Shown in pieces: positions 22,210-32,452 of a stretch of DNA of 64,000 bases. The DNA is from Venturia oleaginea (lineage: Eukaryota > Ascomycota > Dothideomycetes > Venturiales > Venturiaceae). A program made the position numbers and the translations under genes. The notes beneath the pieces are model-generated. The model had not been told where the DNA came from, ran no database searches, and saw only the letters and a list, made by a program, of their open reading frames with translations. How positions within the stretch are numbered: position 1 is the first letter of the stretch; every line of letters starts with the position of its first letter. The DNA is taken from positions 1 to 64,000 of the forward strand of contig JABMLP010000033.1 of NCBI GenBank assembly GCA_013176395.1, read 5' to 3'.

Positions 22210-23116
22210 GGCAGATAACAAACTCAGCGCCTCCGAAAAAAAGCGATTTCTCATCTACATACCTATCTCGGTCCTGGAGCCTATTATATACCGAATCTAC
22301 CCTCTCTAGACCTTAAAATAATTGGCATTGTCAGCAAACTCCTTTGGTGGTGCCGTGCTCGAGATTGGTTCCCGGTTTAATCACTCATGTATTCCCAACA
22401 CCCAAATGAACCGTGACCCAGAGGCCAATACCTACCAGAGCCGGGTAATCAGCGATGTCGGGACGGCGAAGAGCTAACGATAAGCTATGGCGGAACTGTT
22501 TTACCACGGGAAGAACGTCAAGCGTTTCTATCGAAATGGGGGTTTGAGTGTTCCTGTGCTGCCTGCAAAGATCCGTCGATCGAAGCTAGGAGAGTGGCTA
22601 TGATCAAGGTGTATACGGATCTGGAAAACGAAGATTGGAACGAAGGCAACGCTGAGACCGGCGCAGCCATTCACAAAGCGCGCTTAGGAAAGTTGCAAAA
22701 ATTGACGGGAATGATGCACTCGATGGGTCTCGTTGGCCTGCATCTTCGAAAGTAGTAAGTAGAACCATCTCAAATCGCTTTTGTTTACCTGTCCCGTGTC
22801 CCAAGATGAATATCGATAATTTCTGGCAATCATTTCAGATTGCCAGAAATTATCGATATTCATCTTGGATTCAGGGCCTGCTATAGAAGCTCTAACACTT
22901 CGTAGATACCATGAAGCAACCATCTCGAGTGCAGTTATTGGAAACCCAAAAATGACCGCACTCTGGGCAGAGAAAGCAGCTGATATTGGGCTTTGCTGTC
23001 TCGGCGATGGCCCCTTGTATCGCAGCTACGATCTCAGCGTTGTGCAGCAGCTCGAGGCCGCCGCAGACGACAAGCAATTCCACTTCAGCCAGATTCAATG
23101 GCCTGGAGCGTGTTAG
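22210..23116 (+). pseudogene. SET-domain gene, copy 6 (frameshift), palindrome in intron
   Basis: Plus-strand homology starts at KLSASEKKRFL (about 22217), with a break, then IIGIVSANSFGGAVLEIGSRFNHSCIPN. At about 22465 a one-base shift leads to GEELTISYGG, REERQAFLSKWGFECSCAAC and GLVGLHLRK. A GTAAGT donor at about 22755 opens an intron of roughly 150 bp containing a perfect 31-bp inverted repeat. The tail exon (YHEATISSAVIGNPKMTALWAEKAADIG) ends at 23116. The N-terminal SET block is not found. NHSC and the CSCAAC cluster are intact, so decay may be fairly recent. Confidence 0.78.
22801..22868. repeat. Perfect 31-bp inverted repeat (hairpin element)
   Basis: Bases 22801-22831 are the exact reverse complement of 22838-22868, with a 6-base loop ATTTCA. 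The core is AATTTCTGGCAATC / GATTGCCAGAAATT. It sits inside the intron of SET copy 6. Related, more diverged versions occur near 22110, 26870, 31832, 46170 and 48285, so it is a repeated element and not a chance palindrome. Confidence 0.95.
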
Positions 23117-24267
23117 ATGATTGTTTATCGATCAGCAATAAGGAAAGTTGAGATGGAACAGACGCGTGTTCCGATGGACTCTCATCCCATTTTGATGTTA
23201 CCGAAGTTGACGATGATGAAGAGAGAGGAAGGGTTTGGTAATAGTGCTAGAGAGCTTGAGAATGAATGGGGCCTGGTTCACGCCTGAGGCCACATTTCTC
23301 AATCAGGAAATCTGTAGTTCCGATGCCCGTTCCATTGCCATCACTCGACTCGATCGTATTCTTCTTTTCTGTTTTTGAGATCACATTCAACTGTGAGATT
23401 CGCAAGCACATGCACAATGACCCATCTCCCAGGCATCCCATGTGAGAATCCGCAACGAAATATACCAATCAATCCTCAACGAACCTCTCCCATCGTCCTA
23501 GGACTGCAGCCTCCAGTGAGACCGTAAACGCGGATCATCTACCACTATTTCGACCGAGTCCGACTCACTGTATGGCAACAAGCAAACGTACTACCTGCTA
23601 AACGTCTCTCCCACCAGCCCATGGCCCACTGCGCGCCGTACGCCAGCTCCGTACTGAATAACTTGAGACGGTGAGGAGATTGGGACCCATACGAGATAAA
23701 GTGATATAACAGACCGATGGAGACTGGCTTTTCATGCCGAATTGGGTTGCAATCCGGCTGCTTACCAATTCGTCGATGTATTGGAAGTACAATGGCGGTA
23801 TTGTATGAAGAAGCCGAGTACTATTGCGACATTTTACGGCGAGTGCTAGTAGAAGAGGGTGTATACCTATCGAGTAAGGTGTCGAGGAAGATCATTGATA
23901 TTGGGCTTTTGGCAGTAAGTATGGATAGTGACGAGATAGCTACATAGGTGGCTAAGGCCAATGGTCGGTCGGATAATATCTACCGTGAACGAGTGGATGA
24001 GGGGCGATGCAAACTTCGCCTGAGATGAAAGAAGAGAAAAGCGGGAGAACGGACAATTTGATATACTTTCAAAGAGAATTGAGAGAGTGCAATCCAGTCT
24101 TGACGGTGCGGTTACGAAGGAATGGGACATAATAGAGGAGACACGTGCGAGAAGATGATGGTGCTGGTGAGCAATAATTACACTTTTTCGGCACCTGAAA
24201 ACTATGGCCACTCCCGGATCAGAATTCAACCAAATCGAAAAATCTGACCTCTGCTAACAAGGACACA
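23117..24267. other. Spacer with a possible SET-tail relic
   Basis: The frame 23717-23947 includes STMAVLYEEAEYYCDILRRVLVEEG, which resembles the tail motif MAVLWAEKELDILRDVCGED of the intact SET copies. No SET core is present nearby, so this is only a suggestion. Nothing else supported. Confidence 0.35.
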
Positions 24268-25050
24268 ATGCCAAACTTCCTCGATCTGCCCCGCGAGCTT
24301 CGGGATAGTGTGTACAAGCTACTTCTTCTCCAACCTCTTCCATCACGCGCCTTCCACTTGACAGCCTTGGTTACAACTTCTTCCGAGCGTCTCTTTGGCG
24401 AACAACACTTTCGATATCCACCTCCGATCGTCCCGCCTGCACAGGGCTTGCTCATAGCTTCGAAAAAACTGCGCGCCGAGTTTCTCGAAACGATTGAGAG
24501 GCTAGGGGAAATACGCTACAAGACAGATCTACTGGTTTACACGGGCAGGATGATCATGTCGCCAAGATGGACATCAGTTCCTATCCTGGTTGACCATATC
24601 GACGTCTGGGAAATACGTTATCGATATCCGAACTCAAGCGAGGACGAGTCCATCCCCTCTGGTGGAGATCCTGCAGGCTATAGCTCTCGGTTCAGTGTTT
24701 TCCTGGCTATACTACAGCGCTTTGTAGAGCAAGGAGTGAACTTCTTGGACAACAGGACGGCGAGGAAATCACGCGTTGGCATACTTGTCGTCGATATAAT
24801 ATCGGTTGAGGGGGACGGAATGCTCGATCACCTTATCACATTTCTTGATGCCTGGATGGGAGGAAAGGATTACTTCACTCTTGACCCAATACATGCCACA
24901 TATAAGCCTGATCAGTTTGGCATAGTTTCCGAAAGTATCGGAGTGATTAAACTCTGTTTGGATGGCGTGGTCAAGAAAGAATGGACCATGGCGGAGGAGG
25001 TAGCAAAAAGATGTATGGCGGCGGAACCGGGACGTGATGTCCCCCTATGA
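24268..25050 (+). CDS. F-box-like fungal protein
   Basis: A single 260-residue exon. It starts MPNFLDLPRELRDSVYKLLLLQ, the L-P-x-E-L-R-x-x-I/V-Y pattern of fungal F-box-like proteins, in which a short N-terminal F-box is followed by an alpha/beta region of unknown function. Later segments (LLIASKKLRAEFLETI, FLAILQRFVEQG) fit that group. Canonical F-box proteins bring substrates to SCF ubiquitin ligases, but many fungal members of this type are uncharacterised and no substrate-binding repeats are seen. The frame is uninterrupted, with codon use unlike the surrounding decay. It ends with GRDVPL at 25050. It lies between SET copies 6 and 7. Confidence 0.65.
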   Translation: MPNFLDLPRELRDSVYKLLLLQPLPSRAFHLTALVTTSSERLFGEQHFRYPPPIVPPAQGLLIASKKLRAEFLETIERLGEIRYKTDLLVYTGRMIMSPRWTSVPILVDHIDVWEIRYRYPNSSEDESIPSGGDPAGYSSRFSVFLAILQRFVEQGVNFLDNRTARKSRVGILVVDIISVEGDGMLDHLITFLDAWMGGKDYFTLDPIHATYKPDQFGIVSESIGVIKLCLDGVVKKEWTMAEEVAKRCMAAEPGRDVPL

Positions 25051-25928
25051 ATTGGACGAGTCGGCCTCGGAACCTGAATTGATAAATCAAAACGTCATAG
25101 GTTCCGACGTGGATTCTGCTGTGGCAGTTTGTGACATACTCAATGGTCAGGAAACTAGTGACGGGACTCTGAAGAAAAGGATTTTGGAAAAAAAAAACCT
25201 TTGAAAACAAGGAGCTTGGAGGCTAGGAAGTCGGTGGACTCGAGAAGCCACAAGCAATTAGAGAAGGGGGGAATGAGATCGAGATGAAAGTATAACAAGA
25301 ATCGAGACCATCACATTTGAGGTCAAGGTCCACGGTACAATTATGACCGCTTGGTGGCTTGAGCATAAGAGCAATAAAGGGGCCGGATTTCTGGGCGTCT
25401 ACTATTTAGAAAAGCAGACTGTTTTCGCTCCTACTGAAAGAAAGGGGTTACTAGGATGAGATAATGTTCTCGTTTTCCGACGTTGTCTGAGACTCGCCAG
25501 TTCCGCTCGATACACTTACTACGGGTATTCTTTCTGCTTGTTACAAACACCTATCTAACAAGAACGCGATTGCCGTTGTCTCCTTACGCTTAATTCCATC
25601 GTTGCACCTACCTTCGAACAAGCACCAATCAAGCAAATCTGTCAAAGAAATCACAGAATCTTGGCAATCGCCGTTGTCAAGCTTTCTAAGAACTTCGCGT
25701 CGGTAATTTAAGATCGAACAGAAATCAAGAATGTAGGCAGGGACACTGAATAAGATGTGGGTCACGAACAAAGTGTGTATAGAACAGAGTATGAACGTTA
25801 CTTGATCCCATCCGCCAGGTAACAGGACTGTCTCGTGGCTTTAACACTTGAATGAAATCCTCCGGGTGTCCGGGTGCCCGTGTGGTGCTGGAAGCTTCCA
25901 ATCGACGGGTATCTAGCTAGTCATCCAC
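25051..25928. other. Intergenic region
   Basis: About 0.9 kb with no supported gene; the frame 25541-25771 on the minus strand has no known domain. Confidence 0.35.
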
Positions 25929-25972
25929 CAAACAACAACAACAACAACAACAACAACAGCAACAACAACAAC
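25929..25972. repeat. (AAC)n microsatellite
   Basis: About 14 trinucleotide units AAC/ACA with one interruption, ending 18 bases before the ATG of SET copy 7. It would lie in the 5' leader of that gene. Confidence 0.9.
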
Positions 25973-25990
25973 CAGCCTCCACTATTTGCA

Positions 25991-27173
25991 ATGGCGGACG
26001 CCGTACAGCCTATCAAAGATGAGCCCAATGCTCTAGTCCTCGACAGTAAAGATTTCATCTCTGCTAGTTGATATAGACTGACATTAGCACAGGCCGACAC
26101 CTCGTTGGAATCAAGCACATAATTGGAAAAGGCAGAGCTATCGTTGCTGTCGAAGATATACTCAGGGGTGGTACCTTGACTCTTGTTGAAAGCCCGCTGC
26201 TTTACGTCCAAGGTCAGATAGTATCTCCTGGTATCGCAAACATCGGACTTCTCGACGTGGCCGCTGGCGTCCAAAATTTGACTCCACAAAAGCAAGCAGC
26301 GTTCTTCGACCTCCATGGACACGTCTCAGAGACTCTTAAGAACAGCATCGGCTGGAAAAACTGTCCACCACTCCTCCGCAACATCCTGGGAATCTGGGAA
26401 GCCAACGGTTTCGCGACAGGTGTATTCGAAACAGCATCTCGATTCAACCACTCGTGTATTCCGAACGTTGACAAAAACTGGAAAGACAAACTCAAGAAGA
26501 CAAAATTCGCAGTCATCCGTAACGTCAAATAGGGAGAAGAACTCTCCTTATTCTATCTGCCCGACGATTGGGAGTTGACCGGGCGGAGCGTTTGGCGAAG
26601 CTAAAGTTAGGCTGGGGCTTCGAATGCGACTGCCACCTGTGCGCCGGTTCGCCAGCAAGCGATGTGTTGGAGAAGAAGCGGAAAGAGGCTGCAGACATCT
26701 GGAGACAATTGCCATATCGCGATCTCCCCAGGCCAGAAGACATCAAAAATGCGCTGATGAAGTGCCAGAAGGCGGCATACCTCCTCAACTTCATCGGAAT
26801 AGTCGGAGTACATCTAGAGAGCCTGTAAGTCATTTAACTGGAATCAATACGAAGCTCCCAGTTCAATATCGATAATGTTAAATTTCTGGCACTTCGATTT
26901 TTAAATGTTCGTAGAAAATCATCAACATTCATTTTGAGTTGCAAGACTGCTGTTGCAAATGCTGATTTGTGTATCATTAGCTACGGCAGAGCGGCTCGCT
27001 GGACATTCGTGCTTGGTGAGATAGACATGGCGGTTTTGTGGGCTAGAATAGAGACGGAGGTCCACTTCAACTGTTACGGCAAGAATCACCCGACGTCCTC
27101 CAAAGTGGCAGCCAAGTTACGCAAGTCCGAAAACGCTTATAAGACCAAGAGGCCTTATGATGGAATAAAATAA
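25991..27173 (+). pseudogene. SET-domain gene, copy 7 (stop plus frameshift)
   Basis: ATG 25991 begins MADAVQPIKDEPNALVLD. An intron (GTAAAG...GCACAG) leads to HLVGIKHIIGKGRAIVAVEDIL and VESPLL, then ATGVFETASRFNHSCIPNV. An in-frame TAG stands at 26530-26532, at the residue before GEEL, followed by a frameshift near 26565. The post-SET region WGFECDCHLC is intact in the new frame. The intron from GTAAGT at 26826 holds a decayed copy of the palindromic element. The tail exon (SYGRAARWTFVLGEIDMAVLWARIETE) runs to 27173. Exon order matches the intact copies, so two or three point events explain the loss. Confidence 0.82.
26868..26940. repeat. Diverged palindromic element in intron of SET copy 7
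   Basis: TCAATATCGATAATGTTAAA followed by TTTCTGGCA, and a weak second arm ending near ATCAACATTCATTTTGAG. The position, in the same intron as in copy 6, supports common origin. Confidence 0.6.
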
Positions 27174-27918
27174 ACCTGCGTCCCTCTGAAGCAATGGAGG
27201 AAATAAATTAAACAATTTTCGATCGATGGAGGATGGAAAAGATTCTCTTCGCTATACTATTGGCAATAGTCTGGCAGCGTCAGGCACATTGATAAAAATT
27301 CGTTGGATGCAAGGAGCGAGGAAAGTTCAAAAATGGCAAGTCTATGGACCTGTCAATGGGGTAGTGAAGCTCTATCAGTCTCAAAACTCGCGCCAATCTA
27401 TTCGATCTTATTATATCGGTCACCTGATCAAGATTTTGTTCGATACGCAGAACCTGTGTCGACTGATATTCAGGACCAAAAAAACAGCACACACAGCGAG
27501 AACTCAATTTTTGGAATTTACAGAAGTATTATCTAAAGATCATCAAAACACCTCTGCCAGTGGCCGCTCCGGCCTCTAGAGGCCATCGCGCGTCCCTCAG
27601 CGTCGATGAGATACCTCTAGAGTCGCCGTCGCGGCCACGGCATAGCAAGCACACGAATACATGAGCAAGCTACACGAACGATGCGTCCACCAAAGACAAC
27701 AGCAACCATCTAGTCACTATCTCCCGGCTAGTCCATCACCCCAGATGACACTGCAACGCTCCGAGTCGACGAGTCACCGCTAGAACGGCAATACCTTCAA
27801 CACAACCCAAACACCAGACGCCCGGTGTGCAACAATCGGCACCACACACCACTGCAACGACTAGACAACCTCTCCCAACGTCTTGGCAAACCGTCCTGCT
27901 ACAAGCTGTTGCCCAGAG
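27174..27918. other. Spacer, no supported gene
   Basis: Open frames 27226-27579 have no domain. From about 27560 the sequence turns GC-rich and non-coding, leading into the tandem repeats. Confidence 0.35.
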
Positions 27919-28600
27919 CCTTGAGCCTCTCCCCAAACTGTTGCCTCCCAGTTATGGCATTGGCAAGAGTAGGTGCGCGACACAGTAAGTAGTAAGGACG
28001 CATAGAAGGAGCCTATTGGCGGCAAATACCCTCCCTGTAAGCTAGCAGACGTAGCCTTGAGCCTCTCCCCAGACTGTTGTGTCCCAGTTATGGCATTGGC
28101 AAGGGTAGGAGCGCGATATAGCAAGCAGGGAGAGCGACTAGCAGCAGATAGGCTCCGACTATAAGACGACAGGTCTACAACACAATCGGTGCGACACGAT
28201 ACGGCAGCTGCTAGAGAACCTCATCTACTATCGTCTCCGCAAACCGTCCTGCTGCAAGCTGATGTCCAGAGCCTTGAGCCTCTCCCCAAACTGTTGCGTC
28301 CCAGTTATGGCATTAGCAAGAGTAGGTGCGCGACACAGTAAGCAGTAAGGACGTATAGAAGGAGCTTATTGGCGGCAAATCCCCTCCCTACAAGCCAACA
28401 GACGTAGCCTTGAGCCTCTCCCCAGACTGTTGCGTCCCAGTTATGGCATTGGCAAGAGTAGGAGCGCGATATAGCAAGTAGGGAGAGCGACTAGCAGCAG
28501 GTAGGCTCCGACTATAAGACGGCAGGTCTATAGCACGATCGGCGCCATACAATAGGCAGCTACCAGACAGCCTCGTCTACGGGCATACCCGGAGTATCAC
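27919..28600. repeat. Tandem repeat, 353-bp period with internal subrepeats
   Basis: The block CCTTGAGCCTCTCCCCA..ACTGTTG followed by CCCAGTTATGGCATT occurs at 27919, 28055, 28272 and 28408, that is at alternating spacings of 136 and 217 bases. This gives two copies of a 353-bp unit, each with two internal subunits. Differences are scattered substitutions. It encodes nothing recognisable. Confidence 0.88.
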
Positions 28601-29690
28601 ACCAAGCAGCGAAATCACGACTACGATGGTTACTATTGTCTCCAGCATCACACAACCAAATACACTGCCGCATAGGAATCTGGTGTGAGGCAACTTTCAC
28701 AAGCAGAAACATACTTAGAGAACCCGTTGGCCTTGAGGGATAAGGCGAAACAGATAGACAAAGCTGAGCATTAGAGGGAGACTGTAGGTAGAAGGATAGC
28801 GAAACACGAGGATTGCCTCTTGAGTCTCCATAGCACAGATATACTAGCAGAGTAACCAGTGTCTACAAGAGCCCGCGGGCATTTGGAGATACTGGTTAAG
28901 GGAAAAGGAGGAGGACCGAGGGGACAGCTGGTCTTGTTTCAGTGAACGGGGCGAAGTGGGGCGCGGTGGATTATATAATCTATCACGTGTCGGCTGTCTG
29001 ATGAAGTCCTCCTAACCGGACATAGCTGCGTGATTAAGCGGCTGCAACCGAGTAGGATAAAATCAATCAATCAATCAATCAATTAAGCGGCTGCAACCGA
29101 GTAGGATAAAATCAATCAATCAATCAATCAATCATGATATTCAGGACATCAGGCCACTTCTTAGCTCTCAGACTCCCAACTGTTCTTGGAGCTCCACTAC
29201 CAATCTTAACTCATGGTCGTAATCAATTCTCTCTTCTCCCAATACAGCATGGATGGTATTCGCCTTTTTCTGCTTCTAACTTAGTGCTTTTTTCAAGTTA
29301 TTCAGGTTGAGGCAGCTCTAATATGCTTCTTCACATCTGCGCAAGTTAGCCTTCATCAATATAAATTAGAAGAGGCGGTGAGTTCAACGCCCTTCGATCA
29401 AAGTTAAGACAATACGATGTCTTTCTCGCTCGCCATGTTTCAGACAAGTCTTGAAGAGACATTGTCAGAAATACTTGAACACCAATAACGCGTCAATGGC
29501 CAGACAACCGCTCAAGCACTTTAACCAACTTACTGTGTGGCATATACATAACCACGTAACCCCAGCCCTTCCAAAATACAGGCTACTTTTCTCCGCAAGG
29601 CGAGTTTATTCCGAGCATAAACCCCAGTAGTCTAGCCATCAAAGTTCTGGATCTGACCCATAATCGCAGCAAATCGAACACGATCCCGTT
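28601..29690. other. Non-coding region with a 49-bp duplication
   Basis: No gene seen. At 29033-29081 and 29082-29133 a unit ATTAAGCGGCTGCAACCGAG with a following (ATCA)n tract is repeated head to tail. Confidence 0.6.
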
Positions 29691-30115
29691 CCATGTCTTG
29701 GGAAACGGGTGAATTTGTGCAAGCGGGACAAGTACAAACGAAATTTCAATCACGCAGCTCACTCTTGCGCTTACTCTTGATGGTTGGTATAGACTTCCTC
29801 TCCCGCTTCAATATTTCGAATAAATTGGAATACGACGTGCTTCTTATCGGCGGCACTCTACGTTTGGGATACAGGAATCATTGAATATTGATGCTAGATG
29901 GCAAACATACTCACCAGCTCTAAAGCTATTTACTTCAAGATACCGATGATGAGTTGCTCGTCTGCTGTAAGACCACCGGCGTCGTTTCGGAAGTGGCTAA
30001 CAAGGCTGCTATTTGGCTTGGTCGGGGGCGGAAAGCCTGTTGAACTGATTGAGAATGGGTTTTATCTGATTCTTGGGTATCATTGTTATTAGCCCCGAGG
30101 AGTAGGGTCTCCGGT
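29691..30115 (-). pseudogene. SET-domain gene, copy 8 (heavily decayed)
   Basis: Read on the minus strand across several frames: FNRLSAPDQAK then IAALLASHF and GGLTADEQLIIGILK (about 30040-29930). After an intron-like gap come LASIFNDSCIPNVE (29859-29899), NIEAGEEVYTNH and FVCTCPACTNSP (29705-29745). These line up in order with the SET core, GEEL and post-SET blocks of the other copies. R-F-N-H has become I-F-N-D, and several stops and shifts lie between the blocks. No tail exon is seen. Confidence 0.68.
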
Positions 30116-31177
30116 AGAAGGAGAGTACAGCTTCGGAAAACTGCGTGTTGAAAAACAGCCAGAAATTGATGGCATCGATTCGTGATGAAGGTCGGTCAAA
30201 GCTCAAAGGACACAAAATTTGTGGATGGATGAAGAAGACGTAATCAATGGTAGCGGTGTATTGTTTAACGCACGATCTGACGAGCTCTTGACATGTTGAT
30301 ATGCCCATGATCAACGCGGCACATTGTTGATGTAAAACAAGAGACTGTCTCAATTTTTCGTCTTTAGAGATTGGGCTGGCCACGGTTTCGTCTTCTGTCG
30401 AATTTAAGGCTGCAAGTTTGATTCGCTGTTCGTCAATCGGGGCATTCTTAGACGTTGTACAATTGAATGTAGAATCAGTGGAAGTGTATGGATCGCTGTC
30501 AAGATTGTATTATTGTGCATCTCCGCTAAGTACAATGGTTCAAGCCGTAAGAGTAAAGAAACATTACTGCCAAGCCTCGAATCTCATCCGAGGCAGGTAC
30601 GATTCTGAGGCCTTCATACAGACGTCTTTTCGCAGCCTCGGCAGTCGCACTCGAATCCCCAGAAGTTATAATGTTTAGCTCGCCGCGAACAATCCGGAGG
30701 CGGATAGTTAAATACAATCTACTATCCGCCCTATAGCTCCTATTATAGTATAGGCGGGAGAGTGTATTCTCTATAGAATTATCCTAAGTAGGAAGTAGAT
30801 ACGCTTACTCCTTAGTAAGGTACCCCGCTTATAATCTTACGTTTTACCCCGCTATTATTATCTCTTTCGGTAAATACTCCGTAGCCTTAAAAATATCCTC
30901 CTACCGCTTACTCGCCTACCGGGAGGGCGAATAGAAGAAGGGCGAGAGAGCTCGCCGCGGGAGTACATACCTAAGGTCTGCAGACTTTGTGGCATCCGGC
31001 GGCCCTAGGCGGTGAATGTTAGGCAGGCGGTTGGATGGCCTGCCTAGCATGAACAAAGACTTGTCTTGAACAAAAGAGGTTCAACAATCATGTTTCAAAT
31101 CGACTTTAAGAACTTACTGCAAATTCAAACATCCCGCTCGCCATTGAAACCCAACGCTACATGAAGTCAAAATCAAT
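30116..31177. other. Spacer with TA-rich, RIP-like segment
   Basis: About 30700-30910 is dense in TA dinucleotides (for example CTATTATAGTATAGG) and stop codons, flanked by GC-rich sequence. This is the look of repeat-induced point mutation or a mutated repeat. A half copy of the palindromic motif, GCCAGAAATTGATGG, lies near 30157. No gene supported. Confidence 0.45.
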
Positions 31178-31738
31178 ATGAACTCACCCGTAGTGAGCCT
31201 GCAAGTTTCAAGCGTCGATTCACGACCCCTCATCGAAGTAAGGGCTTCTCCAGGAAGAGGCCAAGGGCTATTTGCAAAGGAAAAAATAGACACTGGCACG
31301 ACAATATTAGCAGAGGCTCCGTTACTCAAGTCAAATATGTCCGACCACGACATCACCCAACAGTTTTTCCGCCTCTCCTCGAACGATCGAGCTGCATATC
31401 AACAACTCCACAGCTTCCCGCAGGCAAGATTCGCTGACAGACCCACCTTCCCCCAACCGGAACGAACAATCATCGAGATCTTTGCGGCAAACAGTTTTCG
31501 TGTCGGTAGTGAGGGTATGATATATCTGATAGGAAGTCGATTCAATCATTCGTGTGACCCAAATGTTGCTATTATCACTGGATTAGATGGTACCAAGTTT
31601 TTCATAGCCAACGAAAATATTGCGGGGAACGAGGAGCTGTTTATTAGCTATGGGCCTCATTCAGGCAGTAGAGAGGAGAGAAATGCGTGGTTGAAGGAAG
31701 CGTGGGGATTTGATTGTCAGTGTCCGAAATGCATGTGA
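31178..31738 (+). CDS. SET-domain protein, copy 9 (short, tail missing)
   Basis: An uninterrupted 186-residue frame from ATG 31178 carries every SET block: ASPGRGQGLFAKEKI, TTILAEAPLL, FFRLSSNDRAAYQQL, IYLIGSRFNHSCDPNV, GNEELFISYG and post-SET WGFDCQCPKC. It then stops one residue after the last zinc cysteine. Intact relatives continue for about 80 residues in a helical tail, and no such tail exon is found downstream. Instead, a palindromic element lies 90 bp later. The catalytic core could still fold, as all cysteines and NHSC are present. It may be a truncated but expressed copy or a recent pseudogene. Confidence 0.7.
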   Translation: MNSPVVSLQVSSVDSRPLIEVRASPGRGQGLFAKEKIDTGTTILAEAPLLKSNMSDHDITQQFFRLSSNDRAAYQQLHSFPQARFADRPTFPQPERTIIEIFAANSFRVGSEGMIYLIGSRFNHSCDPNVAIITGLDGTKFFIANENIAGNEELFISYGPHSGSREERNAWLKEAWGFDCQCPKCM

Positions 31739-31817
31739 AGACTGGGCTGTGGAAATAGGGTGTATGATCGGGCAATTGGACCGTTACAATGTCATTAGTT
31801 TTGAACTCCCTCAACTT

Positions 31818-31888
31818 CAGATGAATATCGCTAAATTTCTGGCAATTTTGGATTTGCAAATTGCCAGAAATTTACGAAATTTGATCTC
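31818..31888. repeat. Palindromic element downstream of SET copy 9
   Basis: Inner arms TAAATTTCTGGCAATTT (31832-31848) and their exact reverse complement (31858-31874) enclose a 9-base loop. The outer arms are imperfect. Same core as the element at 22801. Confidence 0.88.
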
Positions 31889-32452
31889 ATTTCTGGTGTC
31901 ATAACTCATCTTTGCAGTGCTTGTTGTTCCAAGCTTCTATCTTGGATGCGCCCACTCGTCATCAAGTAAAACTTGATTGCTGGAAATCCTCCGAGAAAGA
32001 TAAGCCCCCAGTCCATGAAAAACCAGAAAGGCGGAAACTTACAATCCGCACGAATACTCGAAAAAAAGCAGGGTCGGGAATCGCCTCCTGTTCAGCTTGT
32101 TCCAAGAAGGGCTTTGAACCACGAACCTCACTAAGTTATAATTAACCCCTATTTACAATCAACCCCCCTTTACAAGGACCCAGCTTTCTCCAACACCTTC
32201 CCCTTCTCCAATTCGTTCCTCTTCTCCAATGCCCCCGCCCCCTCAATCTTCGAGATGCTCGTGCCCGTCTCTCCCAAGCACTGGATAGACGTGAGCACCT
32301 ACCCCGACAGGAGAGATGGGATTTGGTGGAAGGGATGTAGGTTGTAATACTCACTCATCGAGGTAAGCTGTGCCTCCCCCTACCTAACCCAATAAAGCCA
32401 AGACTTACCTTTACCCCTCCAACCATCCCTACCTCTCGAGAATGACGCAACG
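31889..32452. other. Intergenic between SET copy 9 and the acyltransferase
   Basis: No supported gene; pyrimidine-rich in 32160-32440. Confidence 0.4.

Noticed and set aside
27919..28600. CRISPR array
   Set aside because: Unit length, spacing and eukaryotic context are wrong; it is a nested tandem duplication.
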